Source: Chaunax sp. Z400 (Eukaryota > Chordata > Actinopteri > Lophiiformes > Chaunacidae). Taken from it: DNA of 64,000 bases. Under the pieces are notes generated by a model. It searched no databases. It was not told where the DNA came from and worked only from the letters and a program-made list of their open reading frames with translations. This document shows, one piece after another, positions 24,161 to 34,300 of this stretch (positions within the stretch are counted from its first letter, which is position 1; every line of letters begins with the position of its first letter). The position numbers and the translations under genes were made by a program. The DNA is taken from the NCBI GenBank assembly GCA_037577475.1, contig CM075204.1:9250855-9314854 (forward strand), written 5' to 3'.

Positions 24161-24253
24161 GCTTATAACAATAAAAGGTATCACGTTATAAGTGCAGTAC
24201 AACTTTATCAAATCACGTAGGGGAGCCATATTCCTCAGTTTATCCGTTCTCCG

Positions 24254-24485
24254 TACATGATTGGAAGGGCTTCATCATTCTTGAAAGGATAAAGCCTCCA
24301 TCTGCGCTTGGGAATGCGAGCCTCGGGTGGCTCGTTGTGCTTGATCACCACTCGCCGGAATGTGTTCCTAGCTTCTGCTAATGCCCCCGAAAGTTCAAAG
24401 TTGGGTTTCTCTTTGTCAACAGGAGGGTCATTGGGGCGTCCAAAGTCTTGTTCTTGGCTTTGTTCACGCAGCTGATGGTTATAAT
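24254..24485 (-). pseudogene. SNIP1-like fragment, copy A (N-terminal side)
   Basis: The minus-strand frame reads through DFGRPNDPPVDKEKPNFELS, then GALAEARNTF, EPPEARIPKRRWRLYPFKND and EALPIMY, the segment just before the FHA domain in SNIP1. It is open, but after PIMY it runs into the inserted element instead of YLHRQ, so it is disconnected from its FHA half at 23.6 kb. An AG at the upstream edge (CATCAG/CTGCG) could be an old acceptor. The protein identity is strong; function as a gene is unlikely. Confidence 0.8.
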
Positions 24486-24724
24486 AATAAATAATGATAA
24501 ACAACAAAGGAGAAAAGCAATACCGGAGATGAGAGTCAACAGACTTTTTTTTTAACAAACTTTATTTAACATTTGTGAACATACATACAAAAAGTAGAAA
24601 CATAATTATAATTTTTTAATGTAGAGCTCCCCCTAGTGTGTCTTCTATACGGAAGCGCATTGCTGCCATGGCAGAAAAGAAAACAAAATAACGTTTTCAT
24701 GTTATAACGTGATAAAAACTTATC

Positions 24725-24824
24725 ACGTTAAAACGTACTCTTGTTTGAATGAGTAGAGTCTGCGGAGAACGGATAAACTGAGGAATATGGCTCACCTACA
24801 TGATTTGATTAAGTTGCACTTCAC
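24725..24824. repeat. Inverted-repeat arm 2 (partner 23947-24038)
   Basis: This is the reverse-complement partner of arm 1. It is followed by 'CACTTCACTCATAACGTGAT', which echoes 'CACTTATAACGTGATC' at the left end of the 640-bp insertion in the same orientation. Confidence 0.85.
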
Positions 24825-24894
24825 TCATAACGTGATTAAGTGAGTGATGGAGTGTGACTGAGCTTTGATTGTGACAGAGTGGTTGTCCTTGTAA

Positions 24895-25055
24895 GTGAGT
24901 TATTATTGTTATTATTATTATTTTTCTTCTTCTCACCTTATTTTATCTTGTTTTGCTTATTCTTCCCTTTTGTTGACCTGAATGTAGCTACTGCGACAGA
25001 ACAATGTCCTGTAAAGGATCACTAACGTATCAATCGATCTATCTATCTATATTTA
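24895..25055 (+). repeat. Low-complexity segment ending in a (CTAT)n-type tail
   Basis: TTATTG/TTATTA-rich DNA is followed by 'GATCACTAACGTATCAATCG' and ATCTATCTATCTAT. The end resembles a decayed non-LTR retroelement tail. Confidence 0.3.
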
Positions 25056-25182
25056 CTACTGTTGACTGACCGAAGGAACAAAGGATATGTCATATTCTGA
25101 TGCCTCTTGTTTGTATTAAACATTATTGGTTTGATATTTCTCTTTCAGAAATGAAGATCACCTGTCACTCTTTTACTCCTAG

Positions 25183-26182
25183 ATTGTGAATGGCTACCTG
25201 TCCATAGTGGGAAGGAGAACAGGTACTATCATAATAGATGCCTACATTATGACCCAAGTATGGCAGGGCTCCCAAAAACTCTACAGAATTGTCAGTGGGA
25301 TGTTTTACCTTTCCAATATAATGATATCACATGATTTGAAATGTTTGTTAAATTGTGTTTTTTATATTTTAGCTCAACCTCTTAGAACGTGGCAGCTGGA
25401 GCAGTTGGCCACCAGGGACACTGGACACTCATTGTAAGTAATAACTGTGAACAGATTCCGACAGAAACCATGAAAACATCTGGTGTAGGAGGGGTTGGGT
25501 CACATATCTAATTGTATTCCCACAGATCATTTATCTGAAGGAGAAGAGGTCCATGTATCTGGATGCCTTTGAGGCCACACAGGCACAAATTGATCACTGC
25601 AGGGATGTAACTAGGTGACTGAAGTATCTGTTATCACACTGATGTGTTCATGCACTTTGAATATTGAGGGAGTAACAGAATTTTCTCCTGTTTACTGGGG
25701 CTGATGTAAGCCTATACTTGTGCATTAATGTCAGGATAATTAATTTGAAAAAGGATCTCACTTTGTCTGAAGTCAAACTGATACACTGATCGATCCGTTC
25801 TGTGTAGCGCTCCGGTCAGAAGATACTGTCCTGCTGTTGGGAAGTGGACATGCTCCACGACAGCCCACCCAAAACAGCAGAACCCAACATCATGTGGGGT
25901 GTTTGTGTGCAAGGTAACGATGACATGATCACTTTGGCCATCCATCATTGAAAAACTCATCATGATTATGCTTAATTGAAACCATTTTAGCTTGCAGAGC
26001 AGATCCTACAAAGGGACACGGTCCAGTTCCCAGTGGACCAGGAGGTCCATGGCCCTTCTCTGGATGACTTATGTGAACCTGACAAAATGTTTGACATTAG
26101 TCTGATATCTTTTTCTTTTTTCCTCTTTCAGATTGAATGTACCACCTGCAGTCTGTGGTACCACACAATCTATCACATGTAC
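25183..26182 (+). pseudogene. Ulp1/SENP-type (C48) cysteine protease gene fragment with PHD-like tail
   Basis: Five exons join in frame: 25183-25290, 25386-25433, 25526-25614, 25808-25913 and one from 25991. The acceptors all end in AG; the donors are GTCAGT (weak), GTAAGT, GTGACT and GTAACG. The conceptual protein carries the family's core order: VNGYLS, IMTQVWQG, GHWTLI (catalytic His), YLDAF (Asp, 17 residues after the His) and PKQQNPTSCGVFV (Gln, and Cys six residues later). These spacings match SUMO-type proteases. A further exon at 26132 gives IECTTCSLWYHT, like half a PHD finger but lacking the next expected cysteine. No N-terminal exons are visible, and SNIP1-like sequence follows directly, so I call it a captured fragment. 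The exon structure argues against a retrocopy. Confidence 0.6.
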
Positions 26183-26192
26183 AGTATATTCA

Positions 26193-26726
26193 CAGACAGA
26201 GTGCCTATTTGATTGGGCGACATAGAGCAATTGCTGACATCCCCATAGACCACACATTAATTACATGAGTTTAATATTACAACCTGCACTTTAGATATGT
26301 TTCCATTGTATATTCTTTTTTTTATTGCTGTCGTGTATCAATATTTCTTCTGTTTGTATACAGTGTTGTTTTATGTGTAATTCACGACGTGTGCTGCTGC
26401 CTTCTTGGCCAGGTCACCCTTGTAAAATGGTCAATGGGTTTTATTCTCCTGGTTAAATAAAGGTTAAATTAAATAAAATGAATAAAAACACATTCTGCTC
26501 CAAACAGCATGCAGTATTCCAGTACAGGTTGGTGAAATGCACACATGCTGACGGCACCCTTGGCCACAGCGTAAAGCCTTGCATCATTGACCTGGGCTCT
26601 GCTAACGGGACCTACCTGAACAACCAGCGCATAAAGCCCCAGCGCTATTACGAGCTCAAAGAGGAGGATGTTATCCAGTTTGGCTTTAGCAGCCGCCAGT
26701 ACGTGCTCCTGTCTACACTGGACTAA
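26193..26726 (+). pseudogene. SNIP1-like FHA-domain copy B, split by a retroelement tail
   Basis: This is the best-preserved FHA segment. 26188-26258 encodes YIHRQSAYLIGRHRAIADIP and the next residues; 26493-26726 continues CSKQHAVFQYRLV, IIDLGSANGTYLNNQRI, YYELKEEDVIQFGFSSRQYV and stops at TAA. The two parts would join in frame, but 229 bp of LINE/SINE-type tail with a target duplication lie between them. Upstream the SNIP1 match ends abruptly against the protease fragment. A 3'UTR-like segment with AATAAA near 26987 follows and is shared with the inverted copies. Human SNIP1 extends past this stop with an acidic tail, which is absent here. Confidence 0.8.
26259..26487 (+). mobile_element. 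Non-LTR retroelement 3' end with 7-bp target duplication
   Basis: The insert is flanked by ACACATT at 26252-26258 and 26488-26494. Its end, 'CTTCTTGGCCAGGTCACCCT' and 'CTCCTGGTTAAATAAAGGTT' with an AAATAAAATGAATAAAA tail, is typical of a widespread fish L2/CR1-type LINE or LINE-dependent SINE 3' end. It is 5'-truncated, as usual for such insertions. Confidence 0.75.
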
Positions 26727-27070
26727 TTGCCAGGCTGATAGTCCTCCCTGCACTTCCCTCTGGAAAGGATGAGGACAGTTTGACGCCTGTTATTTCATCA
26801 TAACCTGAGAACTTTGCTGCCTTTATTTGATGAGCAAATGTCAGCTTCACAGCGACAGATGTTGGACTATTTCACATAGCGAGTGTGTTTAACGCTGTGT
26901 TTATTGTAAAGGCATTAGAGGTGATCGCAGATGTGCCTTCTGTTAATATTATTGTGAGTTAAGATATTCACATTGTTTCAATATAATAAAAGAGATTTAT
27001 GTTATTTCTCATTATGTTGTAATTTTTTATTTCTTACAGAAACCACAGCTGTAAATACACAGAAAGAGAA
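26495..27070. repeat. Inverted copy of the SNIP1-like 3' segment (partner 27820-28180 and beyond)
   Basis: The last FHA codons, stop and about 340 bases of 3' flank read here on the plus strand and recur as the reverse complement in unit 2 and unit 1. With unit 2 it forms a large imperfect palindrome with about 0.75 kb between the arms. Confidence 0.8.
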
Positions 27071-27085
27071 ATAAACAGTTTGCCT

Positions 27086-27150
27086 ATCTGCTCCAAACAA
27101 CATCCAGTATTCCAGTACAGGTTGGTGAAATGTACACATGCTGACGGTGT
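27086..27150 (+). pseudogene. SNIP1-like fragment, copy D (short)
   Basis: About 65 bases encode CSKQHPVFQYRLVKCTHADG, then the match ends. This block is exactly the part deleted from copies A and C. It lies after the 3'UTR-like segment of copy B, so it came by a separate rearrangement. Confidence 0.7.
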
Positions 27151-27215
27151 GCCATATTAACTTGTGATCCTGTTAACTGGTGAGGTTTCCAGATGTCTGG
27201 CGGTAGTCGTGGCTT

Positions 27216-28438
27216 CAGTTCAATACAAATGAATGTGTACCACAATGTAAGCACACATGCAGATAGAAGAGACAACATGTAACCAGTCCTCTATGAGCTC
27301 TTTGCTCACTCTAACTTTTACAGAAGTTTACATTCATGAAAGGATATAGATGTATAGATTCATGCTATTTATCACATAAGTGTAACCTTTACTGATACAT
27401 CTTTAGTCACGATATTATTTTGTTAATTCACTACAAACTATTTGAGCTTGACTCATACATTACTTACAGAGTGCTTGAATGAATAAGAAGAAAGTGCACA
27501 TTGAACACAAGTGAGAATTTTTCTGTAATTGTAGAAATTGAGGAGGTGAATACAAACTCACAGGTGTTCACAGCTTCAAGTGTGTGTGTTTGTGAATTGT
27601 TATAGAGGGAGTGAAGGGAAGCCTCACAAAAATACATTTATATTGCTGAAATGACTCTCAGATATATTAATAGGTATATTGATTATATATATATATAATT
27701 AATAAATCACTCCAATGGAGCTAAGCTTTTTAAATTGTCTCTCAGATTACCCTCGCAGTACCCTTGGGTATTATTTTGTGCTGCAAATAAAGAGCTTTTA
27801 TAAACAAGGCTGGGCTGAGTGCAAACTGTTTATTTATTTCTGTATATTTACAGCTGTTAGAAATAACAAATTACAACATAATGAGAAATAACATAAATCT
27901 CTTTTATTATATTGAAACAATGTGAATATCTTAACTCACAATAATATTAACAGAAGGCACATCTGCGATCACCTCTAATGCCTGTACAATAAACACAGCG
28001 TTAAACACACTCGCTATGTGAAATAGTCCAACATCTGTCGCTGCGAAGCTGACATTTGCTCATCAAATAAAGGCAGCAAAGTTCTCAGGTTGTGATGAAA
28101 TAACAGGAGTCAAACTGTCCTCATCCTTTCCAGAGGGAAGTGCAGGGAGGACTATCAGCCTGGCAATTAGTCCAGTGTAGACAGGAGCACATACTGGCGG
28201 CTGCTAAAGCCAAACTGGATAACATCCTCCTCTTTGAGCTCGTAATAGCGCTGGGGCTCTAAGCGCTGGTTGTTCAGGTAGGTCCCGTTAGCAGAGTCCA
28301 GGTCAATGATGCAAGGCTTTACGCTGTGGCCAAGGGTGCTGTCAGCATGTGTGCATTTAAGCAGGATGTGTGGTCTATGGGGATGTCAGCAATTGCTCTA
28401 TGTCGCCCAAACAAATAGGCACTTTGTCTGTGAAGATA
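27216..28438. repeat. Duplicated unit 2 (direct copy of 22384-23610)
   Basis: Same block order as unit 1, from 'CAATACAAATGAATGTGTAC' through the 3'UTR-like part to the FHA fragment. It lacks the long (AT)n expansion. Confidence 0.85.
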
Positions 28439-28618
28439 CATGATTGGAAGGGCTTCATCATTCTTGAAAGGGTAAAGCCTCCATCTGCGCTTGGGAATGC
28501 GAGCACCTTGTACTTGATCACCACTCGCCGGAATTTGTTCCTATCTTCTGTTAATGCCCCAAAAGTTCAAAGTTGGGTTTCTCTTTGTCAACAGGAGGGT
28601 CATTGGGGCGGTAGGCAT
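28167..28618 (-). pseudogene. SNIP1-like copy C, contiguous but frameshifted
   Basis: On the minus strand this copy joins the pre-FHA and FHA parts without interruption (PFKNDEALPIMYLHRQSAYL), showing the arrangement before copy A was split. It carries the same deletion of the SKQHAVFQYRLV block as copy A and a further loss of about 10 bases in the EPPEARIP region that breaks the frame. It stops with TAA at 28169-28167. The upstream end is cut at a junction into the third repeat unit. It is a pseudogene. Confidence 0.8.
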
Positions 28619-28619
28619 G

Positions 28620-28857
28620 GCTTCAGTTCAATACAAATGAATGTGTACCACAACGTAAGCACACATGCAGACAGAAGACACAACATGTTACCAGTCCTCT
28701 ATGACCTCTTTACTCACTCTGACTTTTACAGAACACATTCATGAAAGGATGTAGATGTAGATTCATGCTATTTATCACATAAGTGTAACCTTTACTGGTA
28801 CATCTTTAGTCACTTTATTATTTTGTTAATTCACTACAAACTATTTGAGCTTCACTC
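28620..28857. repeat. Duplicated unit 3 (partial)
   Basis: 'GGCTTCAGTTCAATACAAAT' to 'ACTACAAACTATTTGAGCTT' repeats the left 220-240 bases of units 1 and 2, then stops. Confidence 0.8.
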
Positions 28858-28906
28858 AGTTCAAAGTTGGGTTTCTCTTTGTCAACAGGAGGGTCATTGG
28901 GGCGTC
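28858..28906 (-). pseudogene. SNIP1-like fragment, copy E (about 49 bp)
   Basis: 'GTTCAAAGTTGGGTTTCTCT' to 'GGTCATTGGGGCGTC' is a third copy of the PNDPPVDKEKPNFE-coding segment, also found at 24.39-24.44 and 28.57-28.61 kb. Confidence 0.75.
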
Positions 28907-30664
28907 CTAAATAAATGTATTTTTCTTTAAAGTGTCATATAAGGTTTCCACACTTTGAGTCGGGTCATGACAGTTTGTTGGAGAACATAAGGTTCAATAT
29001 CTCTCAGATGCTTCTAAAGGTGTGTTGACTTTATCAGCTGCAACACCACCCTGCTATATCTCATGTCAAATAAATGCAGTGGGGCAAATCAGTAGAAGTA
29101 GTGTAAAATAGAACTACTCAAGTACCTCATATCTGTACTTCATTACAGTATATGTATTTAGTTATGTTCTATTACTCTCTTCGAAAGCTTATGTATTCAT
29201 TGAGTTTGTTTTTACTAACATTTAAAGATTAAGTGGACAATAAATGAATATGATGTCATGAATGTAGCTGAAACAGAGGAGGAGAAGTAAGCATACAGGT
29301 CACAGAAGCATAGAGTCCATGCAGACAGGAGCTGACCTGCACAAATGAGGTTCATTGTGTGCAAACTCATTCCTCCCCTTATCTCTACCTCTAGAGGTCA
29401 GTATGCACCAGAAATGTCCTTCACACCAAAGAGAAGAACGGCTCTCTGCTCTCACATCATTTTATCACCTTGTAACTTTTCCCCTCTGCTGGCTGATATT
29501 TATTACAGCCTGTGTTCCTGATTTAAAGCTGCGTTTAAACCACGCAGGGCCGTGTGACTGATGAGACCACCGAAGGAAGAGGCTCCATCCACACCTTCAT
29601 GTTTACCTCTCCTGTCGGCTTGTTTCCACAAAGGCAGTGAGGAGAGAGACTCCAGCTGGGGCTGGCTGCATTCTTACCCCAACACCTCCCTTTGGGGTGG
29701 GTTTAAAGGTGTGGGAGACATCCAACAGCTGTAGACACCCTGCACCTGTCTGATGCTGCTTTTTACATCACTGCCACAAATCCCATCTGTTAGTCTATTA
29801 CTGAGTCTGTTCATTAAGGTGTCAACTTTCCACAAGACAACAGAATGGAGACTCAAGATTTAATTCTTTCGACTTGACTTAAACTTAGATATACTTTATT
29901 GATCCCAAATATTCTTTAGCTTGGAAACAGTAGTTCCTTTACTTGATCAAATCCTGTCCACAACCTTTCAGCTAATACTGACATTTTAGATTGAGCCGTT
30001 AGCTGTTCAGGTGGATCTCCACCCTTCAATAATGGAGCGACATGGGCTGCCTTCCAAACTATAAACCTCAGGCAGGCAGTTTGAACACAATCACTGGTAT
30101 GCGGAAGTGCACAGTGCCAACATTAAATCTGGCAACTGAGTTTCCATAACTGGTTGGTGCCAGGTGTTGGTGAAGGTGTATTTGAGCTCATCTGATAGGG
30201 CTGAGGTGTGGCAGACAAAGTGGTGTTGGTTTAGGTAACCATTTGTTGTGATATGAAGTATCTCTAGCAAGCAATGACGAATGGAGAGGTGGTCAAATGT
30301 GAAAATATCAGAAAAAAGGAGCAACCTTATCAAACTTTAAAGGACAAAGACATATGAAGTGCTTCACTTTGGTCATTTTATCCAAGTATACATGTAAAGT
30401 TTTATTTTGTTTGGTTTATTCTGCCAGGTCCAACATGAGGATGTATACTGGGTGGGTGCAGAAACAAATTTTGGTTGGCACTTTGGAAACCAGAAGGGCA
30501 CTGGGAGAGTGACTACCTCCCTCAAGGCTGCATTGTACCCAGAAAACACAGAAGGGCTAAACTGCTAAAATGCTGATATACATGCAGATAAAGCTTATCT
30601 GTATGTATATCTGTGCCAAGTAACATGTATCTAATCCTGAATCTCTAATAAGACAGAAGCAGAG

Positions 30665-30836
30665 AGCCGGCTGTTTTTCCTTGCCACTGTCGCCAAGTGC
30701 TTGCTCAATGGGGATTGTTGGGTCTCTTTAGAATAAAGAGTCGGTCTAGACCTGCTGTTTTTGTTTTTTTCCAAAGTGCCTTGATGTAACTTTTGTTGTG
30801 ATTTGGCGCTATATAAATAAATTGAATTGAATTGAA
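30665..30836 (+). repeat. Common teleost interspersed repeat with (TTGAA)n tail
   Basis: 'CTGTCGCCAAGTGCTTGCTC', 'GTCGGTCTAGACCTGCT', 'AAAGTGCCTTGATGTAACTT' and 'TTTGGCGCTATATAAATAAA' end in ATTGA repeats. This is a familiar high-copy 3' end in spiny-rayed fishes; the minus-strand copy at 19.15 kb shares the last 70 bases. Confidence 0.6.
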
Positions 30837-31017
30837 CTTTTATTGAAATTCATTCAAATTGTGACATATTCTGCAAAATAAATAACAAGATACAGTCAGA
30901 TAAATGGTGGTGCAAACATAACCTGGTAGGTAACCTGAGGTAGAGGTAAAAATGTGGACAGTGTGAAGTGTCCTATAGATTTAATGCAGCAAAAACAAAG
31001 ATATTGTCCATTTAAAT

Positions 31018-31020
<3 letters not shown>

Positions 31021-31099
<79 letters not shown>
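31021..31099. repeat. (AT)n microsatellite
   Basis: About 39 uninterrupted AT units, the longest simple repeat in the window. Confidence 0.95.
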
Positions 31100-31102
<3 letters not shown>

Positions 31103-32610
31103 TCGCTTGTTTTAATCTATGCCCTTGCATCCATACTTCTTCATAAGTTTTAGCACCAGAAAATAAAACAGATGGTTATTTATTGTCGGATGTGAGTCTA
31201 TAAATGAATATTAGTAATGCTGAATATCATACTAAAATACTAGCTTTCCATGCATAAAACCTTTTACCCTCTCATACATTGAAGTTTTCTTTTTGCAGGT
31301 ATCTCCTGCCGCTTCGGGGGAAAAAAGCTCAAGCGGTGCAGAATGCATCGTCATTCACCAAACAAAAGGTTAAGATGGAGAAACAGAGGAGGTGGGAGAG
31401 GAGGGTCAGCGCTCAGGAGAACAGCAGCAGGAGGTTAGTGGAGATAAAAGTTGGGTGGGGGGGCTGGGTCGAATCATCAGTGTCCCTGAGGTGCTGTGAA
31501 GGTGCTCCGCAAACAAAATGCTTGATTTGTCCTGTCCTGACAATAGGATGGGTGTTACCCAATCACACCTGATAATCTCAACCAATTGTTTTCTGTTCGG
31601 TGTTTTAAAAGTCAAGTCAATAAAAGTAACATGACATCACTGAAATAAAATAATTACCAGTCCGCTGATGCTCAGTGTAAAGTGCTAAGTTCGAAAATGA
31701 AAAATATCTCCCTCTAGATGTTTCAGATCTAATTTTTCTCCATATTAATATTCCTGACAGGCAGTAGTACGCAGAATTTAATGGCACAGCAGCTGCTAGT
31801 ATGCACAACAAGGCCAGCAATACCTGTAATGTGTTATCCATGTAGAAATTACCACTGATTACTTATGTCTTTTATAGCCTCTGCAAAAGTATAACATGCT
31901 AAGGGGCATAATGAATCTAGGAAGGACACATAGTTGTAATTAAAAAAAATAAAACTACCTATATAGCCCTACATGGAGCACTGGTTTTGGGTTAGGCAAA
32001 TGGGAAAAGATGGAACCTGGGATGATTTTATCAAAGAAGTTGTGAGCAAACCTTTGAATGTCTGGATGTGAGTGTGAGCAAAATTACATTTAATTTCATG
32101 TGTTCACTATCAGGTGCAATATTACTTCTTTAATACTACTTCCTATTTTTTGTTAATATAGGGCTGTTGTTTCAGTTATCAGCTATTAGCTTATAACTCT
32201 TGTCTGGAGGGAGATTGTTTCCAGTTTAAAACCCAGTTTTCAAAAGTAAGTGTTTACATGTGGACTCACTTATCTCCATCAGATATGTTCACTTCCCCTC
32301 GTCTATTCAAAAATGAGTCACCTATTAACAGTTCATTGTTTTCAGCTCTGACCCTTTTAACCCACCACTGACCTGACAGCTTTGTGGTTTAACCTGACTG
32401 GTCTTCTTTGAAATGCACATGTAATGACCCATTCACATGCATCATCATAGTGCTGTCGGAGCAGTAAGGAGGAGGAGCAGATATTTGGTTGACTTCCACC
32501 AACATGATTCATTTAAATGTTTTACCCTGAGGCTGCTGAACAAATTATGTGTGACCATTATTGTGTGTGACCATTATTTCCACATACTCATCTTTCTTTT
32601 TTTTACATCC

Positions 32611-32800
32611 GCCAAGGAGGTTATGTGATCAGTTCGGTTTGTTTGTCTGTTTATTAGCAGGATTACGCAAAAACTAATGGACAGATTTGCACCAAAAATG
32701 GACCCTAGAATATCCGAGAGTTGATTAAATTCCGGTGATTATCTGGATCAGGATCTGGATCCAGGAATTTTTTTAATGGCCTTGGCGGAGGTTTGCACTT
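32611..32800 (+). mobile_element. AAGGAGG-type short repeat, copy 5
   Basis: It begins CCGCCAAGGAGGTTATGTGA, continues 'TAGCAGGATTACGCAAAAAC' and ends near 'GGCCTTGGCGGAGGTTTGCA', so CCGCCAAGG and CCTTGGCGG form inverted ends. Confidence 0.6.
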
Positions 32801-32874
32801 TCCGAGCGCTTGTCTTTCCATTTGGCTCCCTCTCTTTTTCCTACACTTATTTCTAGAATAGAAGAATAGATGAA

Positions 32875-33345
32875 TAGAATAGATAATCTTTATTGTCTGT
32901 CCCATCAGTGACAGAAATTTGTCTTTGACAGGCTCAACACACTCAATTCACATATAAAGCACATTTAAAACACACATTTAAAACACATAAGAAACCACAT
33001 GATACTGACACATAAGAAGGACTGTTAAAATCATATATAAAAAGTACATCATGAGAATAGGTTAGTTTGCTGTGTCTATGTCTGTTTGTTCAGGATGGTT
33101 ATTGCAGATGGAATGAATGATTTCAATGATTTCCCACTCAGTATAGTGAAACACATGCATGACATTTGCATCAAAAGCTTAACCAAATGTGACGGCTGAT
33201 ACAGGCTGTCGTTGGTCTCTGTCTGAATATCTGATATGATGGAGGTTCCTTCCCGATCACAGCAAAACACAACAGACTTAAAAACCTGCAACATCTTTAA
33301 TTTATACAACTTTTTGCTTGTTCATGATGGATTTAATAGATTTTT
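32875..33345 (-). repeat. LINE 3'-end-like remnant
   Basis: 'AATCTTTATTGTCTGTCCCA' and the following bases read, on the minus strand, like the end of a fish LINE. No coding part survives. Confidence 0.35.
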
Positions 33346-34129
33346 TTTCTTTCAAAGGTTGTGATGTAGTTTGTATTGGCTTGCATCAGTATTAGCTTCT
33401 TTCTTGTGTAATATCTATAAAGAAAACCTCAGTTTGATTCAGCATTTCTTCTTCACTGCAGCTACGCTTCAATTAACTTGTGTAAATAAAGACCAGATCG
33501 ATAGTTATGTAAGTGATATGGGGACTATATAAACCCTCAATAATAGAATTCCTTCAGTCAAGTATGCTCTGGTTATATTGTGTTACACTGATATGTGTGT
33601 AGTTTCATTTATATAAAGAAAATATGCTGATGTTTCTCTCCAACCACCCCTGCTGTGTTCTTTCCAACTGTTTGAACAGCTGGGCTTTCTTTATCACTGC
33701 TCTGGACCCACCGCTGATTTTTCCTGGTGGGAGGGGTACGTGAGGTGAGTGTGTGAAGGTGGGGGGTCCTGGAGTTGGAGGCTCTCAGCAGGAAGGAGGT
33801 CTGGTATGACTGCTGCCTTGTTTGGCAGAACACAGCTGGAGTTGGAAGAGAGCTCACCATCAGAATTTCAGCAGAGTGTGATTAAAGAAGCATTTGATGG
33901 TCGTGATGCTAAAAGAGCAGAAATACCTGAGATATAATAGCTAAAAATAGAGAAATGTGTAACAAAGAAAATCCTAATGAGATTCCAGAGGGACAAAAAC
34001 CTGTCCTCCTGAATCATCGGACCTACTGAAGTGTCCTTGAGCAACACAAAGAATCACTATTGACTCAAGTGTCCATTTAAGATTCAGGCCAGAAGAAAGT
34101 AAAAAAGAGCAACTTAGAATTGCACTGAG

Positions 34130-34300
34130 TTAAGGGCCGTATTCATGACCAAAAAACGGCAACAGCGTTTTCAGGGCCTGAAAACGAAAACTTTTGAAAA
34201 TGGGCTCCAGAGTGTAATCTCTGGAAAACGACACCGTACTGTCCTCATGTAAATGGGCAAAACGCAACTCCTCTGTAAACGATGATGCCACCACCCCGCT
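34130..34300. repeat. Repeat-like segment (GTTTTCAGGGCCTGAAAAC)
   Basis: It is a GC-richer block with an inverted motif GTTTTCAGG/CCTGAAAAC and 'GAAAATGGGCTCCAGAGTGT'. It resembles a dispersed DNA element of fishes, but no second copy occurs here. Confidence 0.3.

Larger units (their letters stand above)
23614..24253. mobile_element. 640-bp insertion splitting SNIP1-like copy A
   Basis: Copy C (28.4 kb) reads straight through GAAGATACATGATTGG. Here the two halves are parted by this segment with TACA on both sides (23610-23613 and 24254-24257), as for a 4-bp target duplication. It is rich in dyads around TTATCACG/CGTGATAA and TTATAACG, and holds a four-unit 20-bp tandem repeat. Its end carries a second copy of 'CATATTCCTCAGTTTATCCG'. 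No transposase is present. The element class is not recognised. Confidence 0.55.

Noticed and set aside
26478..26726. Intact small FHA gene starting at 26478
   Set aside because: The apparent start codon belongs to the inserted retroelement tail. The frame is the 3' part of a split SNIP1-like copy.
29885..29920. Short 'ACTTTATTGATCCC' string as a LINE insertion
   Set aside because: It resembles retroelement tails but is too short, with no body or target duplication visible.
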